This document shows, in pieces, positions 55,655 through 64,000 of a stretch of 64,000 bases of DNA. The translations under genes and the position numbers were made by a program. Numbering within the stretch: position 1 is the stretch's first letter; each line of letters starts with the position of its first letter. Origin of the DNA: Spongilla lacustris (Eukaryota; Porifera; Demospongiae; Spongillida; Spongillidae); NCBI GenBank assembly GCA_949361645.1, contig OX442415.1, positions 28,087,216 through 28,151,215 on the forward strand, given 5' to 3'. The notes beneath the pieces were generated by a model. The model did not search any database and was not told where the DNA came from. It saw only the letters and a list, made by a program, of their open reading frames with translations.

Positions 55655-55845
55655 GGGGCTGACGAGATGGTAAGAGGGCTGATGAGGAGGTAGTAAGGGG
55701 GCTGATGAGAAGGTGGTGAGGGGGGTGGTGAGGAGGTGGTAAGGGGGTAGATGAGGAGGTGGTGAGGGGGCTGATGAGGAAGTGGTAAGGGGGCTGATGA
55801 GGAGGTGGTAAGGGGGCTGATGAGGAGGTGGTGAGGGGGCTGATG
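55655..55845 (+). repeat. minisatellite, about 24-bp unit
   Basis: Units GGGGGCTGATGAGGAGGTGG plus TGA or TAA, about seven copies; the array continues for about two units at 56793-56830 beyond the inserted element. Confidence 0.9.
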
Positions 55846-55847
55846 TA

Positions 55848-56790
55848 GGGTGTGTAACCTTTTTTCATAAACCAAAATCGATTATTTCGACTATGAAAAA
55901 AAGTCCAATCGATTTTTCAGGTTAATAGCAACTTGCAAATCGGTTATTAGAAACATTAAATCGATTTTGGCGATTAGCGCAACATTAATTTGCAAACGAT
56001 TACCTAGGTTTTACGAGGTTTTTCCGATTTTTGATATTGGCCAAATAAATCACAGTTTCTCAAGCCCATGCACGTATAGCCAGTTTTATTGCTTATCTGC
56101 TGCTTATGCCAACATTAAAACAGTTACAAGATAGTGCTGGGATTCCAAAGTGACGCCACACCCACTGGTGGGAATAATTTAATGGCGGTGGATGGATATT
56201 TTTTCACCAAAGAACATGTTGGGTGGATGGGAGTGGAACACCGTTCTACGCTTATGATAAAGCCACCAATCAAGACATGTACATTATTCATAATGTTATG
56301 TCCGAACGTCTGGAAAAGAGCCAATGTAACTAAGTATTTGGACACCTGTGCTGCTGTGCAAAAGAGAACGTAGCGTGTTGGATGAACTCACTGTAATATA
56401 CTGCAGAGAACGCGAACGTATTTAAATTGCCGTACCCACTGCGCGTGCACATGCAGGCAGCACCGAGACTGAGTGTTTTGTTCGGGATGGTATCAGCCGG
56501 GTCCCCAGACTAATGTTCATTACATCATGTCAACAATGTTTCTGTTTTTATTGTCATCAATTAACCCTTGTACTGCAGGCGGGAAAAGCGAAGGGCATAT
56601 AAAAAGAGGTAATCGATTTTATACCGATTTCTGCGTATTAAGGAAACGAATATCGACTAATCGCGACTAAGAAAAACAGAACCGGTTATTTCGACTAAAG
56701 GAAATTCTGAAATCGTATTCTACTAAATGCATAGTCGACCGAATAGGTAATCGCGAATAATCGGTTAACCTGAAAATCGGTTACACACCC
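55848..56790. mobile_element. 943-bp TA-flanked non-autonomous element
   Basis: GGGTGTGTAACC at the left and GGTTACACACCC at the right are inverted termini, with TA on both sides. Minisatellite units on both flanks show it is an insertion. Inner terminal sequence CGATTTTTCAGGTTAA is mirrored by TTAACCTGAAAATCGG. Subterminal regions are rich in ATCGATTATTTCGACTA-type motifs. No transposase frame. Confidence 0.85.
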
Positions 56791-56937
56791 TAGGCTGATG
56801 AGGGGATGGTGAGGGGCTGAGGGTTGGTTTCAAGTTGTGAGGTAAGCTGAAAAGCGTACTGTAGGAGCACTACCTCAATGTCCCACTCCATATAGATCAG
56901 TGAGGCAGCCAAGGAAAAAGATTAAAATAAAGTCCAA

Positions 56938-57066
56938 ATGGCGGCCATGTATTGGGACAATTTGACATATTCAGCGTTACTCACGAGCGCGCGTGGTAGC
57001 GTAACGACAACAAAACCAACTGAAACAACCTCTTCACCTCTTATTACAAGACTGAAGTACCATTAA
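56938..57066 (+). CDS. small ORF at a YY1-like start site
   Basis: AAATGGCGGCCATG contains a YY1-type core and the ATG of a 42-codon frame (MAAMYWDNLTYSALLTSARG). The GCGCGCG-bearing context is promoter-like. The family is unknown and a chance ORF is possible. Confidence 0.2.
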   Translation: MAAMYWDNLTYSALLTSARGSVTTTKPTETTSSPLITRLKYH

Positions 57067-57465
57067 TCTCAGTTTGAACCGGATGCATATGGCCATAGCT
57101 AGACAGGCAATGAAATTGGTACATGTACCATTGAGTTTCAAACGCTTCGCTGCACATATAGTTGTGTGTCATAAAATCATATGCATGTTCCTTGGTCATA
57201 GTACAATGAATTTTAACTGCCGTGCCCTTTGCCCTCGCTCGTCACGAAATCCTGTATCCGCCCATATATATATTAGTTGTAGCTCTGTCATCTGCATGTG
57301 CGCTTACACCGTCGCAGTCGGTTCGATCACACTGAGATACATACATGTAAGTGTACATTTTTTTAAAACTAAGTCCGTCGTTCCCAACCCAGTAGAAGTT
57401 CCACGTCTGGCTGCGAGACTAACGTTGTATGTGATTTGCGGGCAGCTGTGTGGCAGTGCCGTACT

Positions 57466-58596
57466 TAATGTCTTGCGGTCCGTAACGGGGTTAACCCCGA
57501 AATTTTGGGGTATACCCCTAACTTTTCGGATGTTAAAATTTATGTGTCCGCATTATACTAAAACAAATCAAGCCGACTGTTAGCGCAACCAGTCGACTAT
57601 TTGGTTCTTATCATTACACGATACTTATAAATATGAATGGTCGAAATCGTCATTCTTGCAGATGGTATTCCGTTTATTCAATGCTATTTTACTAAACAAA
57701 CAATTGATTTCATAACAGTAGTTCCCGTTAATTTAATGCGTATACGTATCTTTGTCTCTCGCGCGCGTGTGTAAAGTGCCTGCTGTGCATGCATTGCATG
57801 GTGTCGATTTCATGTCTCTTGATCCCGCGCACGTCGGGTGAAACAAGTTATTCTATGTTCTTGTAGACTTAGGCAAATCTATATGTTGGTCTGATGTAGA
57901 TGACTTCCACCTCACTACACATTTTCACAATGCCATTAACTGGTTTGCTTAGATAACCTTTACCAAGCAGTTCCTTGATTTCGGGAAACTCTGAAAGCCT
58001 TTTACCATTTGTTGTTACGCAGGAGCATATTGCAGGCCAGCCAGACGGCGTTGTCAAGTACAAATCAGAGCTACATGTACTACATGTAGTACTACAAGCA
58101 GCCATTTTTGCACGTGATCTACATGTAACCCTCAAGCCGCAGTGTTGTTACAGCCTTATACAATGAATGTAATTAAGTACTAGGCAAGAGAACAGTGTCG
58201 CAAAAAGATGCTCCAATATCCGGAATTAGGATATTGTGCAGAAGATAACGGTTTTTAAGTGGCAGGACCAGTTATATTAATAATCCTAATCACTTACCAG
58301 GTCATCGGGAAAATGATCGTTGTAAGACACATAGCTTTTGCGCAAACCGCAAACAAAAGTACAGTTGCGGTATTTTTTAAAAAAGGGGGGGGGGGGGGTA
58401 CTTTGAGCTTATATAACTTTACATTGAAGCATATGTAATTTGGTACTTCTCTTGGGAAAAGGTAGATAAATATTCAGTGCAAATATTGATATTCCACTGG
58501 TCGCTATTTGTTAGTAAATCGAACTTAAATGAAACCAAAATTTTATTCGGGGTTAACCCCATACCTGTCGGGTAAACCCCTGACCGCAAGACATTA
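57466..58596. mobile_element. 1.1-kb element with inverted TAATGTCTTGCGGTC ends
   Basis: TAATGTCTTGCGGTC (57467-57481) and GACCGCAAGACATTA (58582-58596) are exact inverted repeats, and a second inner pair CGGGGTTAACCCC occurs beside each end (near 57486 and 58550). TA can be read as the duplicated target. A minus-strand frame inside (57869-58135, starting MRVTCRSRAKMAACS) has protein-like content (FPEIKELLGKGYLSKPVNG) but matches no transposase I know. Confidence 0.6.
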
Positions 58597-59327
58597 TCTT
58601 GCAAGCGTGCTCATTCATTTATTAGGTTTGTCGACTTGTTTCTTTTGGTTGCCAACTTTGTGTTGAGGTTTAATAACTGTGTTTGTTTACCTACGTAACT
58701 TACGTCACCGCGTACATGGATTGTAAATATATATCACATGGGATGAAGTCCCGCCTTCTTTGCTCCGACGTCGTTATGACGCAAACACCAAAAAATGTAA
58801 ACAATATACATGTACACGATATTACGTCAATTGCATATCCTCTAAATGCGATCCATTTGTATGTCACAACCGCCTTTTTATGTAGGCCTACGTCGTGTAG
58901 CTTAGCAACAATGCATCCTTCCCTCTTGATACCTACAATGTGTAGAAGTATACATGTATATGGCCGAACTACAGGAATGGCATAGTGAATCGAGCACTCT
59001 TCAAGTATAATGAGCACTCTGCCACTGCGTTAGATACAGAAGTGGTTGTTTATAAGTTAACTCGCCATAAACCGCATGCTCGCCTCACATTACGAACAAC
59101 ATAGTAATACTAGCATAATCCACACCGTCGCAAGCGCGAGGGTGTGTAAATTATTATTTGGCATCTAAAGCTCAGCTAATACCGCTTTCCTAAGGGTTTT
59201 AAATGTTGGCGTTGCTGCCTTGCCTTCGTTTCAAGCCAGAGGTGGATAGGTAGATCACCGTCGACATTGGCATACGGACAAATTTATTAATCGAAGAGAC
59301 CAACAATATCCATAAGTCTGGGCTTAT
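58597..59327. other. no confirmed gene
   Basis: Includes a short palindromic remnant near 59120-59158 (CCACACCGTCGC and GCGAGGGTGTG), similar to the ends of MITE family A. Confidence 0.45.
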
Positions 59328-59491
59328 ACACAGCAAAAAAACGCATCAAAATCAATTATTGATTTCACAACGGATTTTTAAAATCAACGCATGATTTGAT
59401 AGTAAAATCAAGTGCACTTGATTTGCGATCGATTTTACTGTGAAATCAATTATGAATCAATAATTGATTTGACGCGTTTTTTTCTGTGTTA
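59328..59491. mobile_element. about 160-bp palindromic MITE
   Basis: ACACAGCAAAAAAACGC with ATCAAAATCAATTATTGATT at the left is mirrored by AATCAATAATTGATTTGA and CGCGTTTTTTTCTGTGT at the right. The centre is also built of ATTGATT/AATCAAT palindromes. Target duplication is not clear. Confidence 0.7.
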
Positions 59492-59653
59492 GTGATTGTG
59501 CAGCATTTAACACTTCAGCCACTGCTTTAATTTGTGCATTTGCGTCTAGCCGAACTGTTTGCTCGTTTGACTAAAATCCATTAATTCTGTGGGGAAACAA
59601 ATTATGAACATGTGTGGCATTATAGGATAGGATTATACACCTTACATAAATCG

Positions 59654-59683
59654 GCGTACATCATTTGGCTTGTATTCACCGGC
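59654..59683 (+). promoter_or_regulatory. promoter block shared with the TRPA-like gene
   Basis: GCGTACATCATTTGGCTTG followed by TATTCACCGGC matches the block at 51689-51720 on the minus strand with about three substitutions and a two-base gap. It lies 89 bp before the ATG at 59772, compared with 67 bp in the channel gene. Confidence 0.6.
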
Positions 59684-59771
59684 CTCAAGAAAACTTTTTC
59701 AACTGATCACTGCTGTCAGTGAATGTATGTGCAAATGTAAGTGCTCTCTGCTATATTCTCTTGTACAGGAA

Positions 59772-59867
59772 ATGGACGCACGGTTCAATGAATTTTCATT
59801 AGTGCCTTTGCAGCTGGATGGGGAGATGACTTCACAATTTAAGGTCAAATTTGAGGCTTGTCGGGAG
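59772..59867 (+). CDS. first exon of a paralogue of the TRPA-like gene (partial)
   Basis: ATG opens a 32-codon exon beginning MDARFNEFSLVPLQLDGEMT and ending QFKVKFEACRE|GTAAAA in phase 0. The channel gene's first exon ends EFKTKFEACRK|GTAATA, also phase 0. Together with the shared promoter block this indicates a duplicated gene start. The second exon (expected to begin like KIKNCGKC) was not found up to 64000; the interval contains several transposon relics. The gene may continue beyond the window, or this may be a truncated duplicate. Confidence 0.6.
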
Positions 59868-60078
59868 GTAAAAATGATGTAAATTTCTATTAGCACCACC
59901 CCTGCTATACTTGGGATGGGGGTGGGGTCGTTACTGTATCTCTTAATAGGAGCTGAATTGAAGGAGGATACGGTGTATATGTGTATGTAATGATTTTAAA
60001 ATACAACAGTTGTGTGTGCATATGAGTAAGCGCGCATTGTACATTAAGGAAATGAAACAACTTGATTAGTGGTATGTA

Positions 60079-60243
60079 GGATTAGTGGTGCAGAAAGCAA
60101 GGAAATATGGTACAGTATGTTACAGTGAGGTTTGGTAGGATCCTAACACTAAGAGTCCTGAATTTGCAAATTAAATGCCAACTTGCAGTACCAAATTTCA
60201 CTGTAACATTGTACCTTATTTCCTTGCTTTTTTGCACCAATCC
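60079..60243. mobile_element. 165-bp TA-flanked MITE
   Basis: Inverted arms of about 57 bp: GGATTAGTGGTGCAGAAAGC then AAGGAAATATGGTACAGTAT at the left, mirrored by ATTGTACCTTATTTCCTTGC then TTTTTTGCACCAATCC at the right. TA flanks both ends. Confidence 0.8.
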
Positions 60244-60727
60244 TACACCACCAATCTCTTTCTTGATAGAGAAGTTCATGATATTACATGATTCCTTCAT
60301 TTTTTTCCCTTCACCAGGAGTATTGATTTCGAATTGATTAAAAAAAAAACATGGCAACACATGATTCCTGACAGGAGTGTTTGACATTTCCTAGCTTGTT
60401 CCTGATCTCTAAAGCTTGGACTTGGTCTATTCCTTGCAATGTATTGCACGCTTTGATATGTCTTATTTAGTAACAGGCAATCTGAGTAGCCCAGCTAGGC
60501 CTCCTTCTTCGTAAGCCTACATGCCCGCTGTGCAGCTATTTTATTTTATCGATACCTTTGTTGTCTTCGGATTGTCCCGAGTTACATGTGATGAACCAAA
60601 GGAGATGAACAAACATTAAATGGCAGACAATGAGCCAATACTACATAGGACCCACTACCGTATTATTTTGTGGTAGTGACGTAAAATTTCATTTTGCATT
60701 TAAATGCTAAGAATTATTTCAATTTAT

Positions 60728-60731
60728 TATA

Positions 60732-60770
<39 letters not shown>
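60728..60770. repeat. ATT microsatellite
   Basis: (ATT)n of about 14 units; a shorter one lies near 60913-60930. Confidence 0.9.
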
Positions 60771-60773
<3 letters not shown>

Positions 60774-61004
60774 TATTGGATTGATACAGTACAAACATGA
60801 CACAGACACATGATATGCACAAAACAAGTTACTAGCCTACTGAAGCTCAGGAGGAGGTATGGACCTGGACAGGATCGCGGTGGCATTGGCCCTGACAAGA
60901 TTCATGCTCAACCTATTATTATTATTATTGTTGTTACACATAATATTTAATATAATAATCAAATTCACATGCTTTAACAACCACACACAATAACAATTAC
61001 ACAC

Positions 61005-61268
61005 AAAGTTCTTCCACCTGCTGCACAAGGTGGTAGTAGGAACGACTCAGAATGGCACGAGCATTATATTAGGTCTGATTAAAGAATGACTGAGGCGACC
61101 AAAGAGGTCAGCCAATGCCATAGATTTAGAGGTATTCCCACGAATAGCTAAACGAGTGGCTAATTGTGAGATAGCCTTTAAAGCCTCTGGACCCCATGCA
61201 CCATAACACTCTACCGCCAGTGGAATATATTTCCAACCTAGTTCAGTACATTTACTCGTAGGTGGAAT
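61005..61268 (-). pseudogene. C-terminal fragment of a retroelement-type protein
   Basis: Reads SKCTELGWKYIPLAVECYGA, then WGPEALKAISQLATRLAIRG, then ALADLFGRLSHSLIRPN, and needs a frameshift to continue ARAILSRSYYHL. I recall this block as the C-terminal end of reverse-transcriptase-like proteins that are abundant in invertebrate and algal genomes. It is out of frame and has no RT catalytic part. Confidence 0.55.
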
Positions 61269-61334
61269 ATTCTATTTTATTATTACATAATAATTAAGGA
61301 TGAAATGTATACACACTAACAATACACATACATA

Positions 61335-61845
61335 CACAATATCTAGCCTACAGTTCTACAAAGCACCTGCCAACTGCTAGCCCTGGCTACTGATCTCACA
61401 AGAGATAAGTTCAGATGGCCATAAATATCTGCAGCCATTTTTGCTTTAGAGCTGGCCTGGCCTATTATAGTCGGGAAAATACACACTGTGCCTATTTGCC
61501 CCAGTTACCATACGTTTCAACAGCCAGTGGGATGCAAGACCATCCCAATTCTTGGCACTTGGGATCATTAGCAGTATGCTTCCTCAGCTCAGCTGCAAAG
61601 GCTGCTGCCCCAACTAATGCACGATCTTCCTTTATGGTTGCAGAGGAAGGACAGATGTAACTGTTACATCGAAGGCAGCTGGTTTTCCTCTATCCCAGCC
61701 CTGAACAAGGATGTCTGCAGGACAGGAGTTGACGTGACTTGTGCCTACCCCATACCCTACCACTGAAAGGTGGGCACATTGACAAAACACAGAGGCTTGG
61801 GGGAACAGCTCGGGCTAAGTGCACTAGCTTGAAATAACTGCCACA
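61335..61845 (-). pseudogene. second, longer fragment of the same retroelement family
   Basis: Reads PADILVQGWDRGKPAAFDVT, then after a frameshift EDRALVGAAAFAAELRKH, CQELGWSCIPLAVETYG, stop, and later SSKAKMAADIYGHLNLSLVR. Conserved Asp and Lys positions (PAD, AFDVTV, RKH) could form a PD-(D/E)xK-like nuclease fold, which is only a suggestion. It overlaps in homology with 61005-61268, so these are two copies and not one element. Confidence 0.55.
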
Positions 61846-62227
61846 CAAATGAAGGATGGAGAAAGCCACATGGAGATCTACTGTAGAGACATCAACTAGT
61901 GCTTTAAATAAAACATATCCTTACTTTTTACTCGAATCAATAATCCTACGTCAATTTTTTTTTCTGACAGTACCATCACAGGAAAATAGGATGCTAGGAA
62001 ATTGTATCAATTTTCCTCGGAATATTCAGTCACACAAATTTTTACCCTCAGAATACCGGTAGATGGTTTCTTGCCAATGCTTGTGTTGTAACGTGATGAT
62101 AACTCCAAATTTTTATGAAATTGCTGTTTCTGAGGATGTGGTCTTAGGCAATGGGATGGGTTAATGTTTTGTAACTCCATGTGCTAAAAACCTTTGCCTG
62201 TTCGGGTCCTGAGTAAAATGGAGAATT
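61846..62227. other. no recognised gene
   Basis: AT-rich sequence with short frames only. Confidence 0.5.
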
Positions 62228-62799
62228 GGGCGTAACATGGATGACATCAAACATTTAATCATTGTAATTATGGGTTCTAAATAATATTTAAATCATTTAT
62301 TAAATGCCTAAACTCAGCTTAGATTTGGAAACATTGATTGCCATTTGTTTAAATAATCACAGGTATATAACATACGTTAATAGGAAGGCCTGTCGGTCAT
62401 CATCCCACTTCTCCGTTTCACACTAGACACATGCAGCTGGGCAAAGTTTTGTAGCACCATTGATCTATCCCATGGCCTAAAATACCATCTACAGAAACAA
62501 CGAGTTGGAATACTCAATGTAGTGCCCCACGTCAAAATTCAATAGTAAAGTTATTATGGAAACACAGCAGCGTACACAGGACACCTCAAAAATATAATAT
62601 ACATTTATGTGCAAGCACACCAACACTTACTACTTCCCATGCCTAATCTACAGTTCAATACACTACATTTTCCTCCCTACTTAAGATCAGAACTTGTCAG
62701 GTGGTCATTGGTTCCTTGCTGGATTATAAATGATAAAAAAATTACATAGTACTTAAAAATTACAATAATTAAATGTTTGATGCCATCCATGTTACGCCC
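62228..62799. mobile_element. 572-bp inverted-repeat element, arms of about 42 bp
   Basis: TGGGCGTAACATGGATGACA then TCAAACATTTAATCATTGTA at the left is mirrored by TACAATAATTAAATGTTTGA then TGCCATCCATGTTACGCCC at the right. No target duplication or transposase frame is visible. Confidence 0.7.
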
Positions 62800-63337
62800 A
62801 CTTCTTTTGTTGAGATCTATAGATGACAATGACGGAGCAGGAGGAGTTCTTCCTTGACTCTGCATTTGGATACCACTGCTGGTGGACAAGCACTTTCTGC
62901 TGAGTTTGGAGTTGAAATTTGCAATAAGGAAGGAACAGCGCCTTGAGTGTGTGTAATCTCAGTATGAGGAACAGCAGCTTCAGTTGATTCCAGTCCAAGA
63001 TTAGTCAGTGCAACTGGTGGTAAGTTTGCCACACAGCAGGTATGGGGGAAGGTGCACCCTGTTGAGCTGCTTGTGATGGCATTAATGGTGGCATCGATGG
63101 TGGTCTTTCCATGTCTTATTCCTGGTGTCATAACCTATTCTCCAGCTAGATCATTTCTGAATCTGGCTCCAGCATTGTGATTTCTTTTCTGTTGAATCTG
63201 GTGTTGAAATACAGCCTTATCTACACTGGATGGCAACAAATCCAGTAAGGATTGCAGTCTCCATCCCACAATAAACAATGTACAGCAGTAGGAACAGCAC
63301 CTAAAAAGAGGGATCATCTGTCTTTTAGGTGTTTGTA
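62800..63337. other. possible LTR-like or flanking sequence, no gene recognised
   Basis: Sequence with repeated themes TTTCTGCTGAGTTTGGAGTTG and TTTCTGTTGAATCTGGTGTTG (about 62900 and 63185). It ends just before the gypsy-type leader at 63350 and might be part of a 5' LTR, but the other LTR is not in the window. Confidence 0.3.
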
Positions 63338-64000
63338 TTTATTTGATACGCTACAGTGGTGACCCTGATGTCATTAACGTATATAATGGCTGAAGAGCTT
63401 CTCTAAAGCTTCCCACCTTTGGGTGCGCTCAAGCTGATGCACAATTCAACTTGTGGAAAATTGCCAATGGTTTATCCCAGCAGCCACATACCTGATCTTC
63501 CATATTTTAGAGGCACCAGCAGGCAAACCAAAGAAATTTGTTTTGGAATGAAGCAATGGTGAAAGCTTTCGAGGCCAATATGAAAGCACTGGTTGCAGTT
63601 ACAGTATTCACGCATCCTCACCGGGACTCACCAATTTCCCTTACCACGGATGCCTCATACCGAGCAGTTGGGGCAGTCCTCCAGCAGTTAGGAGATTCTT
63701 CCTGGCAACCTTTAGTGTTTTTCAGCAAGAAATTGTGACCCCCTGAAAGTAATACAGCGCATTCGATCGAGAATTACCAGTTTTGTATTTGGGCATACAT
63801 TGTACGGCATTTTCATCATTTCCTAGAAGGTCATCCATTTGTTGCATATACTGACCACAAACCATTAATATTCTGTATGTATAATGTGTCAGAAACATGG
63901 TCCTGCCGGCAAAAACATTAGCTCTCCTATATCTCGGAATTTACGACAGACATTCAACACATCGAAGGAAATAAAACCAGTAGCCGACTCTCTGTCAAGA
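63338..64000 (+). pseudogene. internally deleted Ty3/gypsy relic, truncated by the window end
   Basis: A leader with GTGGTGACCCTGATG near 63355, like a gypsy primer-binding region, is followed by a short gag start (MAEELL, then stop) near 63386 and directly by the RNase H domain: WNEAMVKAFEANMKALV, LTTDASYRAVGAVLQQL, PLVFFSKKL, then stop. Out-of-frame continuation gives HHFLEGHPFVAYTDHKPL, LSYISEFTTDIQHIEGNK and finally VADSLSR at the window edge. RT motifs are absent between gag and RNase H, so a large internal deletion occurred. Confidence 0.85.

Noticed and set aside
57074..57583. 169-codon plus-strand ORF, the longest non-repeat plus-strand ORF in its area
   Set aside because: It crosses the terminal inverted repeat of the 57466-58596 element and a dispersed-repeat fragment near 57225-57265, and its peptide has no recognisable domain.
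59670..59771. Upstream in-frame ATG extending the paralogue's first exon (MYSPASRKLF)
   Set aside because: It overlaps the conserved promoter block, and the homologous exon in the channel gene starts at the downstream position.

Overview
The window is eukaryotic, not bacterial. Real coding information appears as short exons joined by GT-AG introns, several of them only 50-60 bp. The rest is dominated by micro- and minisatellites, small inverted-repeat transposons (MITEs) and decayed retroelements. The mix of animal-type genes (a TRPA-like ankyrin channel and TIMM17), very short introns, frequent ACATGTA palindromes and extreme minisatellite content suggests an early-branching invertebrate. 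A marine demosponge is my best guess. This is inference; no rRNA or mitochondrial sequence is present to confirm it. There is one 200-bp assembly gap (2163-2362).

Layout. 1-13 kb: a possible first exon of a small secreted protein (+, 1983), then about ten different minisatellites (18-39 bp units), CA repeats, long poly-C tracts and one small MITE. 13.2-13.35 kb: the first two exons of TIMM17 (minus), with a 50-bp intron. 13.6-15 kb: a TIR-bounded element containing a perfect 29-bp-arm palindrome, followed by a broken RecQ-like helicase split by a GC-rich hairpin cluster. 16-26.5 kb: minisatellites and a tandem segmental duplication with a period of about 3.7 kb. 26.7-31 kb: decayed Ty3/gypsy retrotransposons (gag with two CCHC knuckles, protease, RT, RNase H, integrase). 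31-33.6 kb: a composite array of about 36-bp repeats alternating with a dispersed GC-rich repeat. 33.65-34.08 kb: a MITE of the same family as the one at 11 kb. 35.2-36.6 kb: a near-perfect inverted repeat with arms of about 0.7 kb. 36.97-37.75 kb: two divergent first exons around a perfect NRF-1-type palindrome. 38.1-38.8 kb: a 24-bp satellite.

41.95-51.7 kb (minus) holds the best gene. I could join 16 exons with consistent phase into a 1044-residue TRPA-like cation channel: a long ankyrin domain, a His/Cys-rich segment, six transmembrane helices with a pore loop, a short C-terminus and an AATAAA signal. At 59.77 kb on the plus strand lies a first exon whose protein end (FKxKFEACR) and upstream promoter block match those of the channel gene, so two paralogues appear to be arranged head to head about 8 kb apart. 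The space between them is filled with transposons: a 305-bp MITE with a perfect 9-bp target duplication, a Harbinger-like MITE with TAA duplications, a hAT-like element with an 8-bp duplication, a 943-bp TA-flanked element inserted in a minisatellite, and others. 60-64 kb: another MITE, two decayed copies of a reverse-transcriptase C-terminal region, a long inverted-repeat pair and, at the right edge, a deleted Ty3/gypsy relic running off the window.

The channel gene and its paralogue are the only convincing functional pair. Most other content is repetitive. Exon models were built by eye from splice signals and phase and would need transcripts to confirm.
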